From Alicyclobacillus acidiphilus NBRC 100859 (GTDB lineage: Bacteria > Bacillota > Bacilli > Alicyclobacillales > Alicyclobacillaceae): 64,000 nt of DNA. The stretch lies in NCBI RefSeq assembly GCF_001544355.1, contig NZ_BCQI01000005.1:1-64000 (forward strand), read 5' to 3'. The notes beneath the pieces are model-generated. The model was given only the letters and a program-made list of their open reading frames with translations. It searched no databases and was not told the DNA's origin. Shown piece by piece: positions 45,575 to 54,287 of this stretch (the stretch's first letter is position 1; each line of letters begins with the position of its first letter). A program made the position numbers and the translations under genes.

Positions 45575-47122
45575 GTGACTCTGATGCCATATCGCAACGA
45601 ACCGACCATTCAGTTCACCGCTTCGCCGCACAAGGAGCGGCTGCAGGAAGCGCTGAACCAGGTCAAGAGCCAGTTTGGCAAGACGTACCCGTTGTATATT
45701 GGCGGGCAAGAAATTTTTACGGATGAGACGCTTGCGTCCGTCAACCCAGCGAAGCACGCGGAAGTCGTGGGCTATGTGTCACAAGCTGACGAGAACCATA
45801 TCGAGCAAGCCATCAAAGCCGCGAAGCAAGCGTTCACGACTTGGCGCGCAACAACGTTTGAAGAGCGCGCGATGTACTTGCTGCGGGCCGCCGCAATCAT
45901 GCGCCGCCGCAAAGAAGAACTGATGGCCTGGCAGATCTTCGAATCCGGCAAGAACTGGGCCGAGGCGGACGGCGATGTCAACGAAGCGATCGATTTTCTT
46001 GAGTACTACGCTCGGCAGGCGATTGAACTCGGCAAAGGCCGGGAGGTCGTTCCATATCCAGGCGAGGACAATCGGTACATGTACCTGCCGCTGGGCGTGG
46101 GCGTTGTCATTCCACCCTGGAACTTCCCGTTGGCCATCCTGACGGGCACCGCTGCGGCGGCCATCGTTACGGGCAACACGATTTTGTTGAAGCCGTCGCC
46201 GCTCTCGTCCGTCATGGCCACCAAGTTTGTCGACATCATGCGCGAGCTTCAGCTGCCGCCCGGTGTCCTCAACTTCGTCCCGGGTCCGCCGGAGAAGATT
46301 GGCGATCTCATGGTCGCGCATCGCGACGTGCGTTTCATTTCGTTCACGGGATCGAAAAAGACGGGGCTTCACATTGACGAAACAGCGCACCGTCTGTCGG
46401 AGGGACAGCGGTGGATCAAGCGGGTTGTCGCGGAAATGGGCGGCAAAGATGGCATCGTGGTCGATGAAACCGCGAATCTCGAACAGGCGGCAGCCGCCAT
46501 CGTCGCATCGGCTTTTGGTTTCCAAGGGCAGAAGTGTTCGGCTGGATCGAGGGCCATCATTCACAAGGACGTCTACGACACGGTCGTCGATCGCGTCCTC
46601 GAACTGGCTCGCAAGCTCAAGGTCGGGCCTGCTGCGGACAACTGCGATGTCGGCCCAGTCATCGACGCCGCGGCGTTCAACAAGATCACGGGATATATCG
46701 AGATCGGCAAACAGGAAGGCAAGTTGCTGCTTGGCGGCACGTACGACGACTCGGTGGGGTACTTCGTCCATCCGACCATCTTTGGCGATGTCGCGCCGAC
46801 GGCCCGAATCATGCAGGAAGAGATCTTTGGCCCAGTGTTGGCGATTTGCAAGGTCGATTCGTTCGAAGAAGGCATTGAAGTGTTTAACAACACAGAGTAC
46901 GGGCTGACGGGGTCTGTGTTCTCGCAGTTGCGATCGCGCTTGGAGTACGCAAGATACAACATGGAGTGCGGCAATTTGTATCTCAATCGCAAGTGCACGG
47001 GCTCGCTGGTGGGGATTCAGCCGTTTGGCGGCTTCGACATGTCAGGCACCGACGCCAAGGCGGGCGGCCCGGATTATCTGTTGAACTTCGTGCAGCCGAA
47101 GACGGTCACAGAAGCGTTGTAA
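45575..47122 (+). CDS. rocA: 1-Pyrroline-5-carboxylate dehydrogenase
   Basis: Oxidises glutamate semialdehyde to glutamate in proline and arginine breakdown. The 515-aa protein has the long N-terminus of the PruA/RocA branch (KERLQEALNQVKSQFGKTYPLYIGGQE), VIPPWNFPLAILTGTAAAAIVTGNTILLKPS, FTGSKKTG, EMGGKDGIVV and FGFQGQKCSAGSR with the catalytic Cys. It starts at GTG. It is a single gene here; no proline dehydrogenase gene is near. Confidence 0.95.
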   Translation: MTLMPYRNEPTIQFTASPHKERLQEALNQVKSQFGKTYPLYIGGQEIFTDETLASVNPAKHAEVVGYVSQADENHIEQAIKAAKQAFTTWRATTFEERAMYLLRAAAIMRRRKEELMAWQIFESGKNWAEADGDVNEAIDFLEYYARQAIELGKGREVVPYPGEDNRYMYLPLGVGVVIPPWNFPLAILTGTAAAAIVTGNTILLKPSPLSSVMATKFVDIMRELQLPPGVLNFVPGPPEKIGDLMVAHRDVRFISFTGSKKTGLHIDETAHRLSEGQRWIKRVVAEMGGKDGIVVDETANLEQAAAAIVASAFGFQGQKCSAGSRAIIHKDVYDTVVDRVLELARKLKVGPAADNCDVGPVIDAAAFNKITGYIEIGKQEGKLLLGGTYDDSVGYFVHPTIFGDVAPTARIMQEEIFGPVLAICKVDSFEEGIEVFNNTEYGLTGSVFSQLRSRLEYARYNMECGNLYLNRKCTGSLVGIQPFGGFDMSGTDAKAGGPDYLLNFVQPKTVTEAL

Positions 47123-47210
47123 TCGGACGGACCGGCGGATGGATGGCGTCATGTCCGCCGGGCGCTGCACGGTTGACCGAAGCACTTTCAAGGTGAAAGC
47201 AGGGACATGT

Positions 47211-47579
47211 ATGCAACCCATTCGTATCGAAGAGGTTCAAGCCGCATTGGACAAGTTTCTTGGACAAGAGGTCTATCTGCACCTGGAAACGACCAACGGC
47301 GCATACGCTGCCCATCGGTTTGGTCAACCGATGGCTGTGTGCGCCTATATCCGCAACGGCAAAGTGACGTTTGAACGAGCTCAGGTGACGGGATCGAAAC
47401 CGTATCGCGTCGGCTTGAAGATGGACATTGGTTGGATCTACGCGGAAGGGCTCACGGATTATGAAATCGATGGACAAGGGCGTCTGCTGATGGCTGGCCA
47501 CGACGAGGAAGGGCGGCTCGCGGTCGCCTTGCAGTTGTCGCGCACGCCTTGGCCGATGAGCGCCCTTGAGGAGGAGTGA
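47211..47579 (+). CDS. yojF: YojF family protein (DUF1806)
   Basis: A 122-aa protein with the YojF pattern: IEEVQAALDKFLGQEVYLHLETTNGAYA, VCAYIRNGKVTF and GLKMDIGWIYAEGLTDYEID. In bacilli yojF sits next to bshB2, as here, with 4 bases between stop and start. It may help the deacetylase; its molecular role is not known. The ATG 47211 start fits homologue length. Confidence 0.88.
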   Translation: MQPIRIEEVQAALDKFLGQEVYLHLETTNGAYAAHRFGQPMAVCAYIRNGKVTFERAQVTGSKPYRVGLKMDIGWIYAEGLTDYEIDGQGRLLMAGHDEEGRLAVALQLSRTPWPMSALEEE

Positions 47580-47583
47580 GTCG

Positions 47584-48273
47584 ATGAGCGGAGTGGAAAA
47601 GACGCGTCATTTGCTGCTCGTGTTTCCGCACCCGGACGACGAATCATTCGGCAAGGCGGGAACCGTTCTGTTGTTTACGAAGGCCGGTACGCCAGCGACC
47701 TTGATCTGCGGCACGCTCGGGGAACTCGGCAGAAACATGGGCAATCCGCCGTTTGCCAATCGCGAGACGCTGCCAAAGATCCGCAAGAAGGAACTGGAGG
47801 ATGCCTGCAAGGCCCTGGGTGTTGGCGATTTGCGGTTGTTGGGCCTGCGGGATAAGACCGTCGAGTTCGAGGACCCGGAATACGTGGCGGATCGGATTGA
47901 AGAAGTGATTCGCGAAGTCAACCCATCCATCATCATGACCTACTACCCGAAGTACGGCGTCCATCCCGATCACGACGCACTCTCACACGCAACCGTCCTT
48001 GCGGTGAAGCGGCTGCCGAAGGAAGAGCGGCCCGTCGTCTGGGGCTCTGTCGTCGTGCGCAACGCAGAAGAGGTTGTCGGCAAGCCGGATTTCGTCATTG
48101 ATGTATCGTCGGTGTTCGAAGAAAAAATGGCTGCGATGAAGGCGCACAAGTCGCAGTATCAAGGTCTGTTCGCCAGGATGGAGGAACAGATGGCGAGCAG
48201 TCCGGAAGCTCGCGCGGAGGTCATTGCGAGCTTGAGCACGGAGCGGTACTGGGTGGTTCCTATTGAAGACTGA
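47584..48273 (+). CDS. bshB2: Bacillithiol biosynthesis deacetylase BshB2
   Basis: Zinc-dependent LmbE-like deacetylase that removes acetate from GlcNAc-malate in bacillithiol synthesis. It has LLLVFPHPDDESFGKAGT (the PHPDD zinc motif), GTLGELGRNMG, and YYPKYGVHPDHDALSHATV with the third ligand His. ATG 47584 has GGAGGAG upstream, giving 229 aa. It is second in a yojF-bshB2-phosphatase run. BshA and BshC are not in the window. Confidence 0.93.
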   Translation: MSGVEKTRHLLLVFPHPDDESFGKAGTVLLFTKAGTPATLICGTLGELGRNMGNPPFANRETLPKIRKKELEDACKALGVGDLRLLGLRDKTVEFEDPEYVADRIEEVIREVNPSIIMTYYPKYGVHPDHDALSHATVLAVKRLPKEERPVVWGSVVVRNAEEVVGKPDFVIDVSSVFEEKMAAMKAHKSQYQGLFARMEEQMASSPEARAEVIASLSTERYWVVPIED

Positions 48274-48322
48274 ATTGCGGATTGGATAAGCCGCTTTGTA
48301 CGCTGGAGCCGGGGTGAATCAG

Positions 48323-48796
48323 ATGGTGCGGGTGTTGTTTATTTGTCTGGGGAATATCTGCAGATCTCCCATGGCGGAGGCTGTCTTTCGCAAAATGGTC
48401 GCCGACAAAGGCTTGTTGGACGTGATCGACGTGGATTCGGCAGGCATCGGCGATTGGCACGTTGGAGAGAAGCCGCATCGCGGCACGCAGAAAGTGTTGA
48501 CTGAGAAGGGCATCGAGTGGGAAACCATCCGCAGCCGTCAGGTCACGCGTCAGGAGCTGCAGGAAGCGGATTATGTTGTCGCGATGGATGACGACAACAT
48601 GCGCGCGTTGGAACGGCTCGGCGCTCCCGCTTCGGACAAGGTATTTCGCCTGCTCGATCTCGTCGACGACGCCCCTGTCAAGGAGGTGCCCGACCCTTAC
48701 TACGACGGCCGCTTCGATCACGTCTATGAGCTTGTCACGGCGGGTTGCGAGGCTTTGTTGCGCCGGATCGAACGCGATCTCGCCGAACGCGCGTAG
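48323..48796 (+). CDS. Low molecular weight protein-tyrosine phosphatase
   Basis: A 157-aa phosphatase. The P-loop is FICLGNICRSPMAEAVF (C-x5-R-S) at the N-terminus and the general acid Asp is in VPDPYYDG. This matches YfkJ-type enzymes. GGGGTGA lies upstream of the ATG. It follows bshB2 by 49 bases and may be in its transcript. Confidence 0.94.
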   Translation: MVRVLFICLGNICRSPMAEAVFRKMVADKGLLDVIDVDSAGIGDWHVGEKPHRGTQKVLTEKGIEWETIRSRQVTRQELQEADYVVAMDDDNMRALERLGAPASDKVFRLLDLVDDAPVKEVPDPYYDGRFDHVYELVTAGCEALLRRIERDLAERA

Positions 48797-48889
48797 GTTT
48801 GCAGGTTAGGTTCGCAAGTTCCGCCGAGTGACGTTTGCGCCCGCGATGGCATATACATGGGCGAACGTCACCCTGTGGAGGCATCAATT

Positions 48890-49393
48890 GTGATGGAACT
48901 GCAACGTCACGCAAAGTGGCATCCGAATCGCGTCCACGTAGCTTTTTTGGATGGTGCTACACCTGCAGGACCACTTGAGGATCGCAAATACACGGTTACC
49001 AAATCGGTCCGCACTGGACATTGGTATGTCAGCGTCGGATCGCGGTACAACGAGCAGCAAATCTCTGGCAGATACACCCGCTGGATGCGCGATGAAATCG
49101 TTGGCGAGTGGCTGTCTGAACATGAACTGAGATTTCACGTCCACGTCAGCGGCGGCCGCGTCTATGGCCGGCCAGCGATGCGCTACCGAAAGTTTCTGCG
49201 GGATCTTCCGTCAGCTCTGTACGCCGTTCGCTACGCGGACGCCTGCTTGGCGCAGACGATGCCGATCCTGGACGACGCCGAGGTCACGGTCGAATTTCAC
49301 AGCGACACCGACAAGTGGAACCAGGTGCAGTCGTTCGGGCGTTGGCGCGACTATAACAGAGCCGACCTTTGGAAATCTGTGTTTCGGAAGTAG
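48890..49393 (+). CDS. Staygreen family protein
   Basis: A protein of about 167 aa resembling the Staygreen domain: HPNRVHVAFLDGATPAGPLEDRKYTVTKSVRTGHWYVSVG, MRDEIVGEWLSEHELRFHVHVSGG, then RYRKFLRDLPSALYAVRYADACL. Plant homologues remove Mg from chlorophyll, and some bacterial ones have shown dechelatase activity; the role in a non-photosynthetic bacterium is open. The start is GTG 48890 or ATG 48893 (GGAGG upstream). Confidence 0.82.
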   Translation: MMELQRHAKWHPNRVHVAFLDGATPAGPLEDRKYTVTKSVRTGHWYVSVGSRYNEQQISGRYTRWMRDEIVGEWLSEHELRFHVHVSGGRVYGRPAMRYRKFLRDLPSALYAVRYADACLAQTMPILDDAEVTVEFHSDTDKWNQVQSFGRWRDYNRADLWKSVFRK

Positions 49394-49465
49394 CGCTACG
49401 GCGAGCGGGACGAATCGGGCGGAGCGGATCACCTGGAGTTCTGGCTGGCGCCCGCTCGCTTCGAC

Positions 49466-49762
49466 TCAATGGACGCCGTCGCTGTCGTAGATTTGATCGA
49501 GCATGGCGGCCTGATCGAAGTCCAGCACGGTCAGGCCTCCCGCATGCCAGGAGGTCAATCTGATACTGACCACTTTATAGTCAATGGATATAAACGGGTG
49601 GTGGTTCATGTGTTCCGCCAATTCGGCGACGCGATTGACGAATTGGATCGCGTCGAAAAACGAACCAAAGCGATACCGTTTCTCCAGCATCTTGCCGTTT
49701 TTTGTCCACGTCGGCAGTGAGGTCAGCTTGGATGCAATCTCTTCTTCAGAAAGTCGGTCCAT
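49466..49762 (-). CDS. phhB: Pterin-4a-carbinolamine dehydratase
   Basis: Dehydrates 4a-hydroxytetrahydropterins. The 98-aa protein has the active-site signature ELAEHMNHHPFISIDYKVVSIRLTSW with both His residues, and the N-terminal LPTWTKNGKMLEKRYRFGSFFDAIQFV. AGGAGG precedes the start; two adjacent ATGs are possible (49765, 49762). No aromatic amino acid hydroxylase is near. Confidence 0.9.
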   Translation of the reverse strand: MDRLSEEEIASKLTSLPTWTKNGKMLEKRYRFGSFFDAIQFVNRVAELAEHMNHHPFISIDYKVVSIRLTSWHAGGLTVLDFDQAAMLDQIYDSDGVH

Positions 49763-49765
49763 CAT

Positions 49766-50111
49766 ACTCCTCCTTTCCCGTGTATTCACGCATATTCACA
49801 AAGCATAATGTCAGTGTAACGCCGCGGTGAGATTTGACCAAATGGGCATCTTCCGCCTTGCCCGGTCTGCCCGGTCGTCGCGACATCTCCGAATTCAACC
49901 CAAATCGAATGGAACTCAGTACTTACCCAATTGAGAAAGGGACATGCAATCGAAAATGCAAATAAGTTAACATGTCGAATTTTATTCTTTTTGGCTATGT
50001 TAGTTTTTGTTACATATTCGATTGACGGATCGCGTACAGCTTCGTATTCTTTACATATCGGATGGATCAACGCAGTTTCAGCATCGGTTGTGGATTGGGA
50101 GGCAGATGAGC
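49766..50111. other. AT-rich intergenic region
   Basis: No gene is seen. The right half is clearly AT-rich compared with its surroundings and carries the promoter at 50022-50050. Nothing else is recognised. Confidence 0.5.
50022..50050 (+). promoter_or_regulatory. Housekeeping-type promoter of a small gene
   Basis: TTGACG, a 17-base spacer and TATTCT, about 60 bases before the start at 50112. Confidence 0.5.
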
Positions 50112-50279
50112 ATGGAGCCTCCGTTCGAAACGGTGATTTTTACGCAAACGGATGAAGCGAAAAACCTTTTGATGATGAGTGAATTGAAGGACGCTGTTGA
50201 GAGGAAGGAAATTGAGATCGTCGATATACGGCGTTATCGGGATCAATTGATCTTGACATTTCGCCGGCTCTCGCCCTGA
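50112..50279 (+). CDS. Small protein of unknown function (55 aa)
   Basis: A 55-aa protein beginning MEPPFETVIFTQTDEAKNLL. It continues with SELKDAVERKEIEIVDIRRYRDQLILTF, an alpha/beta pattern without membrane segments. GGGAGG lies 9 bases upstream of ATG 50112 (an ATG at 50106 is closer). A promoter upstream and a T-run terminator downstream bracket it, which supports a real gene. I do not recognise the family. Confidence 0.65.
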   Translation: MEPPFETVIFTQTDEAKNLLMMSELKDAVERKEIEIVDIRRYRDQLILTFRRLSP

Positions 50280-50294
50280 GACGGGCGGGAGCCG
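50265..50294 (+). terminator. GC-rich hairpin over the small gene's stop codon
   Basis: CGGCTCTCGCCC...GGGCGGGAGCCG with one mismatch. There is no T run, so it may act with the terminator that follows. Confidence 0.5.
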
Positions 50295-50352
50295 ACCTGC
50301 GGCACTCCTAGCCGCTTGCTGCTGCATTGGCTGTCCACGCCACTCCTACTTA

Positions 50353-50383
50353 GACGGACGTTTGTCCGTCCATTTTTTTTTTG
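50353..50383 (+). terminator. Intrinsic terminator
   Basis: ACGGAC-GTTT-GTCCGT followed by CCA and eleven T, a textbook rightward terminator for the small gene at 50112. Confidence 0.85.
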
Positions 50384-50409
50384 CAGAACGCGTGCGGGTC
50401 GATCACGGT

Positions 50410-50646
50410 TCAACGGTTGGATCGATACCAATTGTTCGTTGGGGGTTGAAATAAGCCCCGGCGTTTTGCACCTGTGTGAGCCATCTTGACAAGTTCGCGG
50501 ACTTTCTCGTCTCGGGCCACGTTGAATGCCAGTGAACCCAGCTTGATGAACGTATTCACTTTCACCAGGAACACCTCCTCGGTTTCGACACTCTCTTCGA
50601 TCATATGGATTTTCGAGACAGCATGTTCGACGAGTGGATTGGACAT
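50410..50646 (-). CDS. Small hypothetical protein (78 aa)
   Basis: Begins MSNPLVEHAVSKIHMIEES and continues with VETEEVFLVKVNTFIKLGSLAFNVARDEKVRELVKMAHTG, amphipathic and soluble. Codon use looks like that of its neighbours. The ribosome site before ATG 50646 is weak. It is divergent from the thioredoxin-like operon, with about 107 bases between the starts. No family is recognised. Confidence 0.55.
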   Translation of the reverse strand: MSNPLVEHAVSKIHMIEESVETEEVFLVKVNTFIKLGSLAFNVARDEKVRELVKMAHTGAKRRGLFQPPTNNWYRSNR

Positions 50647-50723
50647 TCGCCAAAATTGGAAACTTCCCGAGATGTTTTCGATACGGCCCAGAGAGCTTGG
50701 TTTTTCCGAGCCAGACTTCGCGG

Positions 50724-50729
50724 TATAAT
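50724..50729 (+). promoter_or_regulatory. -10 element of the thioredoxin-like operon
   Basis: A perfect TATAAT 24 bases before the ATG at 50754. No good -35 at normal spacing is visible. Confidence 0.45.
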
Positions 50730-50753
50730 AGGCGCAAGAGGGGGCGGAGAAGC

Positions 50754-51077
50754 ATGTTGCATTTGAAGTCGAACGACGAATATCGCAACGCGACGAAAGA
50801 AGGTCGCGTGATGGTTGAATTTTACGCGGGCTGGTGCCCGGATTGCAGCCGAATTGAGCCTTATTTCGACGAATGGGAGCAAAAATACGCGTCGGAGTTT
50901 ACGCTGGCGCGGGCGAATCGCGACGAACTGCCTGATTTAGGGGAAGAGTTGCAAATTCTCGGCATACCCACCTTTATCGCGTATGAAAACGGTCAGGAAG
51001 TGGCGCGGCTGTTCAGTCGCGACGCGAAGTCCAAGGAACAGGTGGAAGCGTTCCTCGATTCAGCGTATCAAAAGTGA
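50754..51077 (+). CDS. Thioredoxin family protein (YtpP-like)
   Basis: A 107-aa thioredoxin-fold protein with a variant active site, FYAGWCPDCSRIEPYFDEW (WCPDC rather than WCGPC), and the cis-Pro loop LGIPTFIAYENG. The WCxDCRxIEP pattern resembles Bacillus YtpP. It is the first gene of a probable operon with a CoA-ligase-like pseudoenzyme and thioredoxin reductase. Confidence 0.9.
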   Translation: MLHLKSNDEYRNATKEGRVMVEFYAGWCPDCSRIEPYFDEWEQKYASEFTLARANRDELPDLGEELQILGIPTFIAYENGQEVARLFSRDAKSKEQVEAFLDSAYQK

Positions 51078-51147
51078 ATCGGTTTCAGTGGTCGCCCTGT
51101 ATCCGGGGCGGCCTTTTTGCAGCATCGCCATGAAAGGGGACATACAA

Positions 51148-53031
51148 GTGTCATCGTTGGACGGATTTTTTCACCCGAAGACCGTCGCGGTCGTTGGCGC
51201 GTCACGCGGATCGGATAGGCTGGGGCACGTTCTCTTTCGACATATTCTCAACAGCGATTTTCGGGGCACCGTGTACCCTGTGAATCCGTCGGCGCAGTCC
51301 GTGGCGTCCGTCAAGGCGTACCCGAGCTTGCGCGACGTGCCCGAACCTGTCGATCTCGCCGTGATCGTCGTACCTGCCGTCCAGATTCTCGATGTGGCCA
51401 AAGATGTCATCGAAGCAGGCGTCAAGCACGTGATGATTGTTTCGTCCGGGTTCTCCGACATGGATCCGCCTGGCTTGGAACTCGAGCGCGAATTGCTGGA
51501 GTTGCTTCGTTCGGCAGGCTGCAGACTCATCGGTCCAAACAGCCTGGGTCTCATTCAAATGGATGAAGAGACGCGCCTGAACGCCAGCTTCGCACCGAAA
51601 GTGCCAGAGTATGGGCGGGTCGCCATCGCCTCGCACTCTGGCGCGTTGGGCATCACCATCCTTGACTATGCCGCATACATACAGGTCGGTATTTCCTCGT
51701 TTGTCAGCCTTGGCAATCGAGCCGATGTGTCAGGCAACGATTTGTTGGAGCATTGGGAGTCCGATCCCGGTGTCGACATGATTTTGCTCTACCTGGAGTC
51801 GTTCGGCAATCCGCGGAATTTTTCCAGAATCACCCGCCGGATCACGCGAACGAAACCCGTTTTGGCGGTGAAGAGCGCGAGAACCCCGGTCGGGCTTGAC
51901 GTGGCGGCGACCCGGACCATCGCCGTTGCTGCCGAGGACGCAACCGTGGAAGCGATGTTCCGCCAGGCAGGCGTCATCCGCGTCGATACGTTGCAGGAAC
52001 TGTTCGATGTCGCTGTGCTCTTGGGCGCCGGCCCCATTCGCGCAGGTCGCCGCGTCGCCGTCGTCACGAATACGGCAGGGGGTGCGGTGATGACGGTGGA
52101 TCGGCTGGTGCGCGAAGGGCTGCACTTCGTCTCGCCGGTGTTGAACATCGGCTTCGAGTCGTTGGCGGAAAGCTATCGGGTGATACTGCCGCAAGTCCTG
52201 CGCGATCCGTCGATTGACGCGGTGATCGTCCTGTTTACGCCGGTTGGGCCGACGAACGAAGAAGCGGTGCGCGTGGCCATTTCCGCGGCGCTTTGCGAGG
52301 TCGCGAACGATCCCCACGTGCCTGGCGAGAAACACCCATACGAAAAGCCCGTCGTCGCGAACTTCCTAACGACAGGCGACTATCGGGTGCGATTCCTCGA
52401 AGTCGATTCGGAACGCGAAATCCCGATTTATCCTTTTCCGGAACAAGCGGTCCGTGCGCTCGCGAAAGTGACTGCGTACCATGAATATCGCGAGAAAGAC
52501 CCTGGCATCATTCCTGAACTGTCCGATATCGACACTGCGCGGGCGCGCGATGTGATCGATGCGGTATCCGGCGCTGATGGACGGCGCATCGAGTGGCCGA
52601 CGGTTCGGGAGGCCTTGGGTGCCATCGGGATCGCGTCGGTCCCGGAGGAATTGCCTGGTGTCGACATGCGGGCCTTGTTCAATGTCGCCATCGAAACCGA
52701 TCCTCTGTTTGGGCCGCTGCTCCGTCTGCGCCTGGCCACGAATGCGAGCGGCGGCGGCGTGATCAAGCGAACCACGACGTCCATTCCAGCCGTCCGGCTG
52801 CTCCCATTGACCGATGCCGACGCGCGGGGACTCTGGGGCGAAGCCTGCCTCAACAGTCCGGATTCTGGATTGGAGGGGCACGAGCAAACTGTGATCGATA
52901 CGATGTTGAGACTGTCGCAATGGGTGGAGGACGTGGACGAGGTCGCGAAAGCGGACTTGCTCTTCACCCTGGAAGAGGGTCGAGCGATTTGCATCGGCGG
53001 TGAAGTGGAGGCCGTCCGCAAGACAGTGTAA
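51148..53031 (+). CDS. Acyl-CoA synthetase (NDP-forming)-like protein, probably catalytically dead
   Basis: A 627-aa protein of the ACD/Pat-like family. The CoA-binding Rossmann domain is at about 1-130 (KTVAVVGASRGSDRLGHVLF), and the ligase flavodoxin-like domains span about 150-460 (SHSGALG, SGNDLLEHWESDPGVDMILLYLESFGNP). Relatives carry SHT with the phospho-His in the segment VAATRTIAVAAED; here Arg256 replaces it. The ATP-grasp domain (from about 480) lacks its lysine and HKSD segments; only its end (ETDPLFGPLLRL...LLPLTDADARGLW) is recognisable. GTG 51148 with AAAGGGGA upstream. It may be a CoA- or acyl-CoA-binding regulator. trxB follows after 27 bases. Confidence 0.75.
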   Translation: MSSLDGFFHPKTVAVVGASRGSDRLGHVLFRHILNSDFRGTVYPVNPSAQSVASVKAYPSLRDVPEPVDLAVIVVPAVQILDVAKDVIEAGVKHVMIVSSGFSDMDPPGLELERELLELLRSAGCRLIGPNSLGLIQMDEETRLNASFAPKVPEYGRVAIASHSGALGITILDYAAYIQVGISSFVSLGNRADVSGNDLLEHWESDPGVDMILLYLESFGNPRNFSRITRRITRTKPVLAVKSARTPVGLDVAATRTIAVAAEDATVEAMFRQAGVIRVDTLQELFDVAVLLGAGPIRAGRRVAVVTNTAGGAVMTVDRLVREGLHFVSPVLNIGFESLAESYRVILPQVLRDPSIDAVIVLFTPVGPTNEEAVRVAISAALCEVANDPHVPGEKHPYEKPVVANFLTTGDYRVRFLEVDSEREIPIYPFPEQAVRALAKVTAYHEYREKDPGIIPELSDIDTARARDVIDAVSGADGRRIEWPTVREALGAIGIASVPEELPGVDMRALFNVAIETDPLFGPLLRLRLATNASGGGVIKRTTTSIPAVRLLPLTDADARGLWGEACLNSPDSGLEGHEQTVIDTMLRLSQWVEDVDEVAKADLLFTLEEGRAICIGGEVEAVRKTV

Positions 53032-53058
53032 AATACCAGGAAGAGGAGAGTGGTACCT

Positions 53059-54018
53059 ATGGAGCATCGGAAAGTCATCATTCTAGGAACTGGACCTGCT
53101 GGGTACACCGCAGCGATATATAGCGCCCGCGCCGACTTGGAGCCGTTGGTCTTCGAGGGTGACGAACCGGGCGGACAGTTGACGTTGACGACCGAGATTG
53201 AGAATTTCCCTGGCTTTGTCGACGGCATCATGGGCCCGGAATTGATGGAGACCATGAAGAAACAGGCGCAGCGTTTTGGCGCGACGTTCGAACGGGGCCG
53301 CGCCACGTCCGTCGATTTGAGCAAGCGTCCGTTCCGAGTCACGGTGGACAAGGAGCGCGAATACACCGCGGACGCGTTGATCCTCGCCACCGGGGCGTCG
53401 GCGAAGATGCTCGGCATCGAAGGCGAAAACGAGTTGATCGGTCGCGGAGTGTCCACATGTGCCACCTGCGACGGGTTCTTCTTCCGCAACAAGCGCGTCA
53501 TCGTCGTCGGCGGCGGCGATTCGGCGATGGAAGAGGCGACGTTCTTAACGAAATTTGCATCCGAGGTCGTGATTGTCCACCGCCGCGAAGAATTGCGCGC
53601 CTCGAAAGTCATGCAGGCTCGCGCCCGCTCCAATGACAAGATTCGCTGGGAATTGAACGTGACCACGCAGAAGGTCCTGTCCGACGGCACCAAGGTCACC
53701 GGGCTGCGCGTGGTCGACAACGCGACCGGCGAGACGCGGGACATTCCGGCGGATGGTGTGTTTGTCGCGATCGGCCATCGCCCGAACACCGACTTTTTGA
53801 ACGGGCAGGTCGAAGTCGACGAACTGGGTTACATCGTCACCAAAGGAAACACCACTGCCACGTCAGTCGAAGGTGTATTCGCCGCAGGAGACGTGATGGA
53901 TTCCCGGTATCGTCAGGCGATCACGGCAGCGGGATCGGGATGCAAAGCCGCGATGGACGTCGAAAAATACCTGGAAGGCGAAATGGCGCACGATTGGTCC
54001 GTGACCATGAACGCGTAA
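53059..54018 (+). CDS. trxB: Thioredoxin reductase
   Basis: FAD- and NADPH-dependent reductase of thioredoxins. IILGTGPAGYTAAIYSARA binds FAD, CATCDGFFFRNK is the redox CxxC, VVGGGDSAMEEA with HRREELRASKVM binds NADPH, and EGVFAAGDVMD is the second FAD block. ATG 53059 has GAGGAG 10 bases upstream, giving 319 aa. It is the last gene of the operon begun at 50754; a long hairpin follows. Confidence 0.96.
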   Translation: MEHRKVIILGTGPAGYTAAIYSARADLEPLVFEGDEPGGQLTLTTEIENFPGFVDGIMGPELMETMKKQAQRFGATFERGRATSVDLSKRPFRVTVDKEREYTADALILATGASAKMLGIEGENELIGRGVSTCATCDGFFFRNKRVIVVGGGDSAMEEATFLTKFASEVVIVHRREELRASKVMQARARSNDKIRWELNVTTQKVLSDGTKVTGLRVVDNATGETRDIPADGVFVAIGHRPNTDFLNGQVEVDELGYIVTKGNTTATSVEGVFAAGDVMDSRYRQAITAAGSGCKAAMDVEKYLEGEMAHDWSVTMNA

Positions 54019-54071
54019 CATCGCTGGAACGGTTGTTGCGTGTTTTGTGTGTTTTGAGTGTTCTTGTGATG

Positions 54072-54135
54072 AACGGGGCTGTTCTCGGCCTGCCGCCATG
54101 TGCTGGCAGGGCACGCGACGGCCCCGTTTGCGTTT
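54072..54135 (+). terminator. Terminator after trxB
   Basis: AACGGGGC (54072-54079) pairs with GCCCCGTT (54121-54128), with a nested CCTGCC/GGCAGG stem, then TTGCGTTTT. Confidence 0.6.
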
Positions 54136-54287
54136 TGAAAAGGACGACGAATGGCGGCGGTGCACCCGATCTCGAAGGATAGAAATGGATGGAGCAATTT
54201 CTGGATCAGGGTGCATGGCGCAATCGAGACAGACAAATACTTGTATCCGAAAGACCTACCAACATCCAAGGGAGTTGACGTTCGGAC

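Noticed and set aside
50243-50788. 181-codon minus-strand frame across the terminator region
   Set aside because: Crosses a strong terminator and the thioredoxin-like start; the 78-codon frame at 50410-50646 has better codon use.
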